NCBI GenBank assembly: GCA_028538565.1
Contig: JAPQWN010000007.1
Location: forward strand, 64,992,508 to 65,056,507
Reading direction: 5' to 3'
DNA: 64,000 bases
Source: Umbellularia californica
Taxonomy: Eukaryota > Streptophyta > Magnoliopsida > Laurales > Lauraceae
Shown here: positions 26,259 to 37,529 of the stretch, in pieces
Layout of the letters: each line of letters starts with the position of its first letter
How positions within the stretch are numbered: the stretch's first letter is position 1
Notes under the pieces: model-generated
The model's input: the letters and a program-made list of their open reading frames with translations, nothing else
What the model was told of the DNA's origin: nothing
Databases searched by the model: none
Translations under genes and position numbers: made by a program

Positions 26259-26535
26259 GGGGGGGGATTTCAAAGACTCCCTGGGATTTTTTTCTGCAAA
26301 AAATCAACCTCAACCGTGATTTCTTTCATCTCCATATGGGCCCAAAAGTTTAATGGTCAACATTCTATTCAAATCGATATATAGTCGATCTAACGGTCCA
26401 GTAAATTCGGATCTGACCGAAAGTTGGTAGGCATGTGCAATTTAGGGAGGTCATGTGTGGTCCATTTGGACCAAAGGTGGGCCCCACAAGTATGAGCATA
26501 TGAAATTCTCTCCTAAGCTTGAACTTAGGAGAGCC
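26157..26535. mobile_element. Candidate MITE containing a long G homopolymer
   Basis: The left end CTCTCTTAAACTCAAGCTTA and the reversed right end CTCTCCTAAGTTCAAGCTTA differ at a few positions. The left copy is followed by CATGTGTGTGGTGGGGCC and the right, reversed, contains GGCCCACC ... GGACCACACATGACC, so the arms extend further. The poly-G run at 26228-26257 lies inside. Confidence 0.5.
26228..26266 (+). repeat. Poly-G tract (30 G, T, 8 G)
   Basis: Thirty consecutive G residues run from 26228 to 26257, then a single T and eight more G. It can fold as G-quadruplex. The exact length may be an assembly artefact. Confidence 0.9.
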
Positions 26536-26931
26536 TTGCTGTTCAAGGATAAGTAATTAGCTTACTGTTAAAACCACACAAACACACACCCCAAAATTGA
26601 TACAAGTTTCCACAGGTGCTAAACGGCTGGGTCGGGTTGGGTTAAACAGATCCTCATCTAATTAGGGTTTATACATGTCGGGTCGGGCTGACCCCTAGCA
26701 GGTGCGGGTTTGAGTTTTCTGATCTGTTTTGAAAACATGTGGGGTTTCAACCTTAAGAACCCTATAGTCAACCTGACCCGCTCCACACACATCAGGTCGA
26801 ACTTGCCAATAGCAAAGCAGAGTGGACTAGACTTTCACAAGCACTTTCCGAGCACAATTTCTTTAATTATTGAGTCTAAACTTTAGGTTACTGTTATAGT
26901 TAGCATAATCTTTTCTAGCACCTAAAAGTCA

Positions 26932-26955
26932 CCCCGGCCCGGCCCGGCCCGGCCC
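26932..26955 (+). repeat. CCCGG pentamer array
   Basis: The GGCCC/CCCGG unit repeats about four times in an otherwise AT-rich setting, near GGGTCGGG-rich sequence at 26630-26700. Confidence 0.8.
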
Positions 26956-26959
26956 TTTT

Positions 26960-29900
26960 GTAAAATAGATATACTTCCCCTATGGTAAATATGTAGGAAA
27001 CTTATATAGGAGAACAGGGCTTTATGAGTACAAAGGCCCAAGCCCGTCCCATTTAACTACTGGGGCAGAAAACTAGCCTTGTGTCCAACCCACTGGCATT
27101 AAGATATAGCCTAAATCCAATACGGCGCGGGCCTGGCCATTACTATCCCTATTGTCACATTTTGAAACTGAGTTTGGCGACTAAGTGTAGTTTTATGCCT
27201 CCATTGGGATTGGGCCCTGAGACAAACCCAGTGATTGATTCTAGACTTGTACTCGGATCACGTAATATTCAGGCCCCAGTATCAAGTCTAGTCCTAAACG
27301 GGGCACCATGTATGACTTGGGTTGCTGAAAGGACAAGACATGGGTTCCTTTGGGCAGCAGATTTTTTAACTTGTACATGGACAAAAAGGATGGATATAAC
27401 CAAACATATATCTTATTTCTTGAGCCCAGCCCAGTCAATTGACATCCATAAAATAACCAGCTATATCCCTGGTCACCGATCATACCCTTGGCCTTTAATG
27501 TGTATAAAACACAAAATAGGTCAATGGATGGTGAGATCAAACCATCCATCCATCTGGGGTTGTCTAATCAATGGGCGATCCGTCTAATGCGAATCTGATG
27601 ATGGGTCACACGGTTGTTGAGATATGTTGTTAAATTGGTGCAAGCCCACGAATCTAATTGGTCACACTATCATGACAATAAAAGGCAACGATGTAGACAA
27701 AGGCCCAGTAGGCCCATATCTAATGAATTGGCTCATATGGAGACTTGTATAGGCGTTCTGAGCTGAGTGAGGCCAAGCTGACGCATGCCCATGCAGCCAT
27801 GCTCAGAAGAATTAGTAATTGGAACAGACATTAGACCTCAATCCAGTCTAGGGACCTGAAAAGTAACCTACGAAATTAGGGCAAGGGTCAAGCCAGTGAT
27901 AATTGCCTGTCCTGCAAGTTCTAAGAATTTTATGGTCAGTAGGATCATTGTTTAGACATTGTAAATTGTCAAATTGTCATTGTAAATTCTTGGACAGTAC
28001 AGAAACGTTTGACAGTGGGGGAGAGAATTTGCTACAGAAAAGTGGCATTTTTGACCTTTGGAATTCTTTTGAGTTCCAAGATTTTGAATTCATATGGGCA
28101 CATTTGGTTGAGGGATTAATGAAGGGAAAATCCTAAGCGGTGGGAGTTCAAGTTCTTAGCAGACAAGAAGCATACCAGAAAAATTCCCTTGTCCTTCAAA
28201 TTCTGATTTTTAGCTTTTTAGTTTGCTAGAGAGAGAATCTCTTAAATTTAAGAAATTCCTTTTGAACTCTTGGCTCCCATGATAGAAGCCCATTTCTTTT
28301 CAAAATCTTAGGACCGGCATGGGTGCAGTAGATCACTATCGGTTATATGCATATAGCCTTAACCTCAATCTAAAGCTGACTCATTTATTACTTAGGTTAA
28401 AATTTTCAATAAGAACCCAATCTTAAGGTTACCCAAACCCTTAACTAACAGGTCGGAATCTAGTTAGTTGATGGATCATGGTGCAATCAGTGAAGTCGGG
28501 TTGCATCGGCTGGTCAAATGGTAAAAAAAAAAAAAAAAAACTACTACATTCAAAAAATCTTCTGTAGATGTCACATGATGTCTAAAAAAATCTCCAACAT
28601 CGTAAATTCTTATCAAAAATTCTAATAAAGAAACAAGAGCCTGTAAGGATGCACAGGAAAAATACAAGAATGTAATATTTTAGAGAATTTAATCTTTCAT
28701 TTTTTTTTTAAAGAGAAAAATCTTGTACATTTGACAATCCAAGAAAAATAAGATGAAAATATCATTTTCTTTTAAATAGCTCAATAGTTTCTCCTACGGC
28801 TCCCCCCCTTTAGAAACTTTTCTACAATACAAAAATCTTTGAAAATATGGCTTACAAAGTAGTAAAGTCTTTACTTCAACAAATCTACCATAATATATTT
28901 GTTTACATGTGTAGTAAAATAAAGGTAGATCTCTCACATCACAATAAAAATGAGGTAAAGTATCCAAATATTCCACAAAAAGAGCAAAGGGGCTAGAGTT
29001 CTTAAAATCCCAAAGGTCATTTGAGACCTTCTAATTAAAACTCTTCCAAACAAATATGGATTGGCATTTGCAAATGCCGGGGGCAAGATGTCAATTCATA
29101 TAAAAAGAAAAACCCAATATGATAAATTATTGTCAAAAGTTCTAATTAAGGAAAGATGTCATATCATATAAAAAAACCAAAAATAACAAATTCTTATCTG
29201 AAATTCAAGTAAAAAAATATGCTTTGTGTCTGCCTGTTCTTCAAAACTCCATACCACAAGGTAAATAAGGTTTTGGGCATGGAGTGATTATGAACTGCTT
29301 GGATCATAATAGGCAAAGTTTTTATTTTTATTTTTATTTTGTCACATTTCATTTTTTGGACTGAGTATAGGGTTCCAATGGCATCCCTAGGTTGCAGGAT
29401 GATGATGTACTCATTGCCTATTTGACTCAACTAATACCCACCTCTCACAGTATGATGAAAGGGGGTGTTCCTCAAGTGGTAACTGTCATTGGAAGTCAAT
29501 CATGTTAATGAAACTTGTTTTATTCCTACTTAAATATTATCAAAACAGGATGGAGGGGAACAAAGGTTGGTTACTGCAGGAAGTGATGGCGGGTAAGGCA
29601 ATGTAATTGGGAGAGTAAGGATCCTTGCGTCTGCTGTCCTCACTATTTAGAGGGACCCACATAATCAAGAATCTAACCGTTAAAAGATAAATACCTCCCT
29701 CTTCTTCACATATGAAGAATCTCACTAACTGGTCTTATTGGGACCGAACTTGTCCTATACATACAAGAAGAGGGCCCCACTTAACAGCCTCACAGATATC
29801 ACATGAATGTAGATTTTCACCTACGAGCACCCCACATATATAAAGTCCAATTTATGGGGCTCACTTAGATGCATCCTTCCATTTGGAGGTAAAATAGATC

Positions 29901-31590
29901 AAAAGGTATTTTCACCGAAAAGGGCCGGCTTTCCTAGGTGAGCAAAGACTCAATAAGCATAAAAATGGGCACATTAATGCCAGTTCAATGGGGATGATGG
30001 TGTGAAGGAGCTTTACTAATTAAAGGTGAGACCAATTGCACCTGATAGAGCTGAAATGTACATGCGGTCTGCCGTAGGATAAAATTCTTCATATTATATG
30101 GGACCCAACCTCAGAGACCTAGGGCCGCCCTACCTCAGAGGATGTACAGTGGAAATCAGGGGCGGACCCATGTAGTTATGCCCTAGGTAGATCTTGAGAT
30201 AACTTAGAGATTTAAATGGGTTGGACCATGCCCCACATATATTTAATAAATACTCGCCCCACGTCTAAATTTGACGATCGCCCCATGTCACAGAATTGAG
30301 AACACCAATCTTTTGCTTCGACGTCTTATTCCATTGAGGTATCCCTCCCTCCCCTGATGTAATATAATCCGAATCACTCTATACCTAAATTTGAATCATT
30401 AATCTCCAAATCCTAATTTTAAACTCTAAATTTCCAAATTAAAATCCAAGCTCTAAGCCCTAGATCACTAAATCTGAACATATATACAAATTCGAAGATG
30501 ATCAAATCACCCTTGGACACGCTTTCATCTTTAGTTCATACCTAAATCAGGTCTTAAAATTCATATGTTTGGATAGCTTGAGTTACATTTAAGTGGCGAT
30601 TTTTCTTCTTTGTCGTGAGCTCATGACCAACTATAGCTCTTAGAATACTATTTTCTAAAGCAAGTGCAAGACAACCAAATGCATTAGATCCAAATGGAAC
30701 CTCTTTGGGTACCCAAAGTAGGTAATTGGGTGCTCACCCAAATCACTCTTTCAAGTCATATAATTACCAGAATTAAAGAATATATTATTTAAGGAAGTTT
30801 TGACGATGATCACCTGAACTTGGGAGAGGCAGTGGGATGACCTTTCGATTGGGCAGGAGATTTGAGCAAGGACATGGTGGGATTTTTATTTCTATTTAAA
30901 CACAATACATTTTCTCCTTTACTATTATTAGTGTAAAAATATCCTAGAAAAGTCGAGCAAAGTTTAGCCCCATCCAAATAAAATTCCTGTGGTTCGCCAC
31001 TAGTGGAAATGGCCGGCCCCACAGTGGAGATGGCTTGGCTGTCTACCACATTTTGTGACCAACATGTGAGCCCAGATTCTTCCACTTGTTTCTATTTTAT
31101 TCTCTTTCTCTGTGCGTTTATTGCTTATCTTTCCCTGCATGGGATGGAAACATGAGAGGGTTAGAAGGGAGACAGAGGAGACGGAAACGATACACTTGGA
31201 AAGGTAAGGGCCCTTCCCAAATGCGCTTTCTTCCAACTTCTCTCTCTCTCTGAGAGGATGTCTAACAGAAAGGAATCGTGCCCTGCTTGGCGACACCATG
31301 TGTAATAGGAGAACACTTCTATATACCGAATTTTCCTGTGGGACCACCTTATCTACCATAGAATCAATCTGAATCCCTCATGCTCACTCACCAACTGTAA
31401 ATCAGTGGTCACCAAAATTTGGAACCCATTTAGTTTATTTACACCCATGACTTGGTGATGTAAGTTTGGTTACCTATTTGATCAATCCTAAGATCTTTAT
31501 TGACATTACCCCCTCAAAATATATCCCTGCAGTGATGGTTACAATTTTCTTTCCCTTTTTGCCTTTATTTTCATAAAGATAAGTTATATT
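26960..31590. other. Intergenic, no gene supported
   Basis: Open frames such as plus 27081-27587 (168 codons) and minus 31000-31359 show no known motif. Poly-A runs and degenerate repeats occur. A CAGGGGCGGACCCATG start near 30158 resembles hAT-like termini, but no partner end was found. Confidence 0.35.
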
Positions 31591-31659
31591 ATTTGGGAGG
31601 AATTATAAAAAACTTAAAAGATTTTTAGCTCTTTATCAAAATAGTATATGACAAAATAT

Positions 31660-32300
31660 TTCAAAACAGTAAAATGTTTTCCATAGTTGTCTAAATTGAG
31701 TCCTTTCTAACAGTTTCTCTCTATCACCGGCAACTTTTCTTTAAAAATGACATAAATACACTTGTGAAAACATTAAAAAGAGTTTCTTATCTCTTAGAAA
31801 AGTTTCGAAAAATATAGAACTTCTGATTTATTTTCAAAAAAGTATAAGAAAATATGAATACTTCAAACTAGTATAAAGTTTTTTTTTTTTTTTATATATA
31901 TATAGTTCTTTCAATCAAGTCCTCTCCAATCTTTCTCTCTAATTACCGGGCAACTAAAATGCCTTGCTGCCTAATTCCACTACCATTAAAGAAATTCCTC
32001 TTCAATGGGATTTATACCCATGGTCAAGATTATAACATCTAAAAGCACATGATTTGAGTCATATTGTCTTTTTATTTTAATCACATTAAAATATTTATGG
32101 TGGATATAATTCTTGTACTTTTTTTTTAAAACGAGCAAATAAAATCATACGTTTTTAAAATCCTCCTAGGAGATGAGAACCCGATTTCTATGCTTTCATA
32201 AGGGCATTTCTATCATTTTTATAGAAAATCGTCACTGATGAAGATAAACTATATACCAGAAAGGACTTGATAAAAAAAAACTATGGAGAACTTTTATCAT
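31660..32300. mobile_element. Candidate MITE with degenerate inverted ends
   Basis: TCCATAGTTGTCTAAATTGA (from about 31680), together with a second similar block near 31905 (ATCAAGTCCTCTCC), resembles the reverse complement of 32230-32295 (TCCATAG, T-run, ATCAAGTCCTTTCTGG). The resemblance is partial and ends are unclear. Confidence 0.25.
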
Positions 32301-32440
32301 CATCATCAAAGCATTGTCCTAACTATGTTGGGGTCAGCTATACAAGTTTCATTTCTCCATTTCGATTTATCTTGAGCCAAATCCTCAAATAAGTTACACT
32401 TCTTCATATATATCTATCTTTACTACCTCTATAGTTTTAT
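32295..32440 (-). mobile_element. RTE-LINE 3' tail, minus orientation
   Basis: ATCATCATCAAAGC, TGTTGGGGTCAGCTATAC and the following stretch are the reversed 3' untranslated tail found on plant RTE LINEs. It lies next to a second tail in the opposite orientation. Confidence 0.6.
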
Positions 32441-32579
32441 ATTGTTTGAAAATATTCAACTTAACATGTACTTTATCAAAAAGAGCTAAGTACTTTTTTT
32501 AAAAAAATTATTTTTCATAAACATAGGTCAAAGAGATCATTCAAACCACTTATCTGCTTATGACTGTCATGGATTTTAA

Positions 32580-32940
32580 GTGGGAGTACCAATGGTGTCA
32601 ATGAGAAGAGTTTTTCTATGCAAGTTGATAGACAACTAAGGGGAAGAGGAGGGACAAAGAGCATGTGAATGAAAGTAGTAACAATAGATTTGAAAAAGTG
32701 CAACCCATCCGATGAATTGGTTGACGAAAGATTGAAATGGAGGTATATAATCCGTGTAGCCAACCCCAGCACAATGGGGACAAGGCTTGCTTTGATGATT
32801 ATGATGACGACGACTTGTTATAAGGTGTTTGGTTGACGAAAGATAGAAATGGAGGTACATAATCCGTGTAGCCAACCCCAGCACAGTGGGGACAAAGCTT
32901 GCTTTGATGATAATGATGACAACGACTTGTTAAGGTGTTT
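32580..32940 (+). mobile_element. RTE-LINE 3' end with a duplicated tail
   Basis: Plus-strand translation gives FSMQVDRQLRGRGG, then KVVTIDLKKCNPSDEL and WRYIIRVANPS, the end of the RTE polyprotein. The tail block beginning GGTTGACGAAAG occurs twice, at 32719 and 32831 (period 112 bp). Each copy contains GTGTAGCCAACCCCAGCACA. Confidence 0.75.
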
Positions 32941-33289
32941 GGGATGCCACATTTCAAGAGCCCCACTACATGTATGAGTTTTCCCTATTTACTTTGCCAA
33001 GCACTAAAAGGCAATGTTTTTTTCCCAAGAAATAAAGTGAAAATTATGAAAGTAATTTCAACAAGTGGGAAAGTAAAGTCCCAACCACAAAAAAAATGTT
33101 ACTTTTACTTTTTGAAGCACTAAAGATTTTACTTCAAAAATACAAGTAAATTGGTTACTTTATTGGTTCTCAACTTCTCTGTCTTATTTTAAACTATTTT
33201 ACATTATGAAAATAAAAGCAAATACTTTTTTTCTCCAAAAGGATGTTTCTCCTTTAGACAATCATTATTTTTTACACTGTTTTGATATT

Positions 33290-34370
33290 TACTTTAAGTT
33301 TCTTTCAGAGCATTTTTCTCTAGAAGAATTCAGGGAATTCATGTTTGGAGAATTTGTAAATTCTTCAAAAATTGTCCCCTAGTTGGAATTCTTAAACCCT
33401 CCTCTTGGTTAGAGAATTTTTAAAATGCTAAGGATAATGGGATTTTGAGAATTTGAAAGGCTATTTGAGACTTATCGAACCTATTTCTTTGAAAGAATTC
33501 AACAAACTCTTCTATTTGGAATTTGTAAATTCCACAAAAGTTGTCCCCTAAATGGAATTCCTAAATCCTCCTCTTGGGTAGAGAATTTGCAAATGCCAAG
33601 GAGGTATGAATTACGTTCGGGGGTTCCAAAGGTTAGATTAGACTTTTTAAGTGACTAAAGTTTTAAATTTTAGCAAAGAAAAATGGTATTTTAAGATGCG
33701 AAGGGGATAACCATTATATCATGTCTCTGAATTCCAAAAATCACAAATTTTAGTAAAAGATTCTTTCAAAGAAATAGGCCCTTTAAACATTCTAGCAAAG
33801 AAACATGGTAAACCTAGCATTTTTAAGTGGCTGAAATTTGAGTTTTTAGCAAAGAAAGATGGTATTTTATAATGCCAATGGGGATAACCATTATATCATG
33901 TATCTGAATTCCAAAAATCACCAATTTTAATAAAAAAATTCTTTCGAAGAAACAAGCCATTTAAACATTCTAACAAAGAAACATGGTAAACCTAGCATTT
34001 TCAAATGCTATAGGGACAAGCCATCACACATGTTTATGAATTTCCAGCATCACATATTCTTGTTCGAAATTCCGTGAAAGCCTATTTCCTTAGCAAAATT
34101 CAAGGAATTCATGTATGGAGAATTTGTAAATTCTACCAAAGGTATCCCTTGGTTGAAATTTCAAAACCCTCCACTTAGATAGAGGATTTACAAATGGAAT
34201 TCATGTATGGAGAATTTGTAAATTCTACCAAAGGTATCCCTTGGTTGAAATTTCAAAATCCTCCACTTAGATAGAGGATTTACAAATGCCAAGGAGGTTT
34301 AATATGAAATTTTCAGAGGTTATTTAAGACTTTTCAGGTGGTTGGAATTTGAGATTCTCAAATATATATA
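33290..34370. repeat. AT-rich repeat region with two tandem duplications
   Basis: A 92-bp unit is duplicated almost perfectly (34104-34195 and 34196-34287, one difference seen, ACCCT/ATCCT). A second unit of about 176 bp repeats from 33685 and 33861 (GGTATTTTAAGATG / GGTATTTTATAATG, both followed by GGGATAACCATTATATCATG). Related blocks around GAATTC and GAGAATTTG recur throughout. Confidence 0.75.
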
Positions 34371-34373
34371 TAA

Positions 34374-34515
34374 GGAGATGCTCCTATGAGAGACACTCTC
34401 ACCAACTTTATGAGAGATGGGTGGGGGCCCTCACTTCCATATCCACTCTCACCAACTTAAATGCAAGGGCCCCCACTCATCTCTCACCAAATTAGTGAGA
34501 GTGTCTCTCATAGGA
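34374..34515. mobile_element. Palindromic MITE, copy 1
   Basis: CTCCTATGAGAGACACTCTC at the left is mirrored by GAGAGTGTCTCTCATAGGA at the right. The inner arms contain GATGGGTGGGGGCCCTCAC. It matches the copy at 53067-53239 but lacks the outer few bases. A TA-rich tract flanks it. Confidence 0.8.
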
Positions 34516-34519
34516 ATAT

Positions 34520-36038
34520 ATATATATACATACCTTTTTAACACAAGCAATATATACTCAAACCCCCTTTCTTTGCAAGGGTATATCTTGGATATGTGGA
34601 TTTTATTATGGTCAGAGTCCCACTGACGACGACCTTGTCAAATTCGGCGAAGCAGTAGGTATTACTGTAGGTCAATCTATTAGCAAACCTAGTATTTTGA
34701 AATATCAAGACAATAAATGTTGTGATCTAGGGCCTACGAGAAGAGATAAATTACACGCAAGAAAACACGAGATTTACATGGTTTGGCTTTTGGCCTACGT
34801 CCACGGGGAATTAAGACGGGAGAATTACTATGCAATCAGAATAGAGGTGTACATCGTAGAGACTCTAAGTCTCTATTTATAATATCATCCTCAAACCCTA
34901 TTACACCAAAACTCTACTTCTAGTCACAGTACAACTTGGGCAATTCAGGACCCGATTAACCAAGACTTCAACATGTGCCGTTTATCACATGGTGAAGGTA
35001 TGCGGTTTATCACATGGAGAAGGTATGCCGTAAATGGATAGATGTGCACCTGCTGGAGTGGTCACTGACCCATCCATTAAATTAATACATTTTGTACATA
35101 TGAATGTGGACGCATGTGTGGCACACCTGATGACAGAGCTGGACTACCAATTTTGGGCCGGCTGGGACCAGAGTGACACAATTACACAAACAAGGTGAAG
35201 ACCAACTGACCAAGCTATGTGATGCAATCCTGACATGAACTGAAAATGTTGATTATGACCTGAAAGAACCTATATTGGGTTTCTCACAAGGAGGCACAAT
35301 CAATGCATACCCACTGCATATAAATGTTTACACTTGCATCAATTCTCTTTAACTTCCTATCAAAAGTCTCCAACCCCATTTGACATGCCTCACCAAATCA
35401 ATTAGTAATTTTTCCAATTTTTTACAAAGTAATTTTTCTACCATACTATTCAAATGAAAATAGATTTTGTGTTGCATTCCACTTGCTTGATTAATATGAT
35501 CCCTGAAATATGGGAATTTACTTGGATATGATCATTTGAATCAGGTGACATTCCATTGAATTTACATGGGTTAATCGTTCAATTTAAGTTCTTCGCGCAT
35601 GTTTTGCAAAAAGAAAAAAGAAAGAAAAAAAATTTTGTGCATTTGCAATCCAACGATAAGGAGTTGAATTTATCATTTTTATAAAAGAAGGAACTTATGA
35701 TATAAGCAAGTTGGAGTAAGCAAAGGCTTGCTTCACATATATAAAATAAATTATTGGTTGTTGCTCATATGGTACTGTTAATACAAAGTCCTTTCTCGTT
35801 TACGTGAGGGAAGGACAGGGGGAGGCATCTTATTCTTTTTAAGTGCACACATTTGAAGACAGGGTGCATCTTTGTAGAAATGGAAATAGCCAAATATAGC
35901 CTTAGAAGTTAGAATATAATATAACAGTGAAAAAATATTGGCAATTGTAGCCGTGGATTCATCATAGGTCCAAAATGCAGATTACAGAAATCATATTAAT
36001 TGCTGATATCAGTGCCTTAGATAATGGAATAAATTCCC

Positions 36039-36085
<47 letters not shown>

Positions 36086-36440
36086 GTGACAAACATTCCC
36101 ATGAACTTGCTTTCAGAGAATCGCCAACCTTACAACATTGGGATTCCATCCGTGATTTTTAACATGATAGAAGTTTGATACAATTAGTGGTGAACTTACT
36201 AGCACAGAGTAGTTATAAGGTCGCTAATTTATTTTATTTATTTTTGTTTAAAATAAGGTCATTAGTTGAAACATTGTGCTACCACGGAATTTCAAAACCA
36301 CATCTCCTTCCCCACACATTCCTGATTGAGAGGTGCTGGACCTTAGCGTCATACAGAGACCCAGAGATTGATCCGTGAGTATTCAAGTTTAAAACATCAC
36401 TTCTAACCATTAGTCCAACTTTGCAACAAAAAAAAAAAAA
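34520..36440. other. Intergenic; GA microsatellite at 36043-36084
   Basis: No gene or complete repeat is supported. The GA dinucleotide tract is uninterrupted for about 42 bases. Confidence 0.5.
36043..36084. repeat. GA dinucleotide microsatellite
   Basis: About 21 GA units without interruption. Confidence 0.9.
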
Positions 36441-36446
36441 AAAAAA

Positions 36447-37525
36447 GAGGATTTTACCAAAAAAAAAGCAGATTAGATGACCAGTGGCCCCAAAAGATCA
36501 TTTTAACCGTCCCTGCACCAGGTCAGTCATTTTGCTCGAAAATGTGTGTTTTTTTTTAGCACTCTCTACTAGCATCCCTAGCGACATTAGTTTTATAACG
36601 TTAAGGGTCACTAGGGACCTTGTGGTGTATACGAAGTAGAACAAATTAAATAGGGTTTTTTGTCTTCTCTTTCGTTGTCAACAGTTAATATGATTGTGTA
36701 AGTAGATGGGTTGGGCTTCACAGGAGTCGACAACCTTAACAAATGATAAAAGAGCATCAAAGCTTCCTCCCCACGACCACTCTCTCCTAAACAAGACATT
36801 ACAATGTTCCAAGAGAGAGTTTTTCCTTCCTCGAAAAGAAAACTTCAAGAGCTTTATCAACTAATGAATGACAGGTGTAACAAGATATAATAGTATTCCA
36901 TGTACCCAGATCCCTCCACTTCAGTCCATTGAAAATCTTCTCTACCTTGGTCAAATCCCTGAATTTTGAATGCAAATCTATTAGCGAATTCTGGACAAAG
37001 ACATTTCATCTATCTTCTTCATCCAGAAGTTTTACAATTAGAGCATGAATATGATCTGCCGTCGCTCGAGACTGCATATCCACACACACTTTTAGCATTA
37101 TGCTGAAAGTATGGGAATTGAGTACTATCCCCAATGCAAAGAAATCACCATAGCAATTTCAGAAAAGCTTCAGAGCTTGTAGAGATAGGCGATTCAACGA
37201 GTAAAGAAATCATGGCCCTCCACAAGACTACATTTTGATGGGAAGAAGGAACGGAATCATGCGCAGACGACTTGGTGAAGAAAAAATAACTAGTTGACAA
37301 TAAAAGAAAAGAAAAGAAAATCATATTTTGTTCTACTTCATATACACCGTAGGGTCCCTAGCGACCCTTAACATTATAAAACTAAGATCTCTAAGGATGC
37401 TAGTAGAAAGTGCAAAAAAAAAAAAACACATTTTCGGGCAAAATAACTGATCTGGTGCAGAGATAGTTAAAATGATCTTTTGGGGCCACTGTTCATCTAA
37501 TCTACTTTTTTTTGGTAAAATCCTC
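36447..37525. mobile_element. MULE-like (Pack-type) element with 199-bp inverted repeats
   Basis: The left arm 36447-36645 and right arm 37327-37525 are each 199 bp and near mirror images. They begin GAGGATTTTACCAAAAAAA and contain CAGTGGCCCCAAAAGATCAT and GAAGTAGAACAAA. The 681-bp interior carries a decayed PPR gene segment rather than a transposase. Flanks are A-rich (AAAAAAAAA on the left, AAAAAATAA on the right), so a 9-bp target duplication is possible but not provable. Confidence 0.8.
36680..37260 (-). pseudogene. Captured PPR (pentatricopeptide repeat) gene fragment
   Basis: Minus-strand reading gives HTFSIMLKVC, then ATADHIHALIVKL, NSLIDLHSKF, RDLGTWNTIISCYTCHSLVD followed by KALEVF, and WNIVMSCLGESGRGEEALML followed by PNPSTYTIIL. 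These are the spaced helices of plant PLS-type PPR proteins, which bind organelle RNA. Stops (near the start and after LDEEDR) and frameshifts (around 36800) break it. It has no start and runs into the left inverted repeat, so it is a fragment. Confidence 0.75.
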
Positions 37526-37529
37526 AAAA

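Noticed and set aside
27081..27587. 168-codon plus-strand open frame
   Set aside because: No family resemblance and no conserved motif; it lies in repeat-rich DNA with competing frames.
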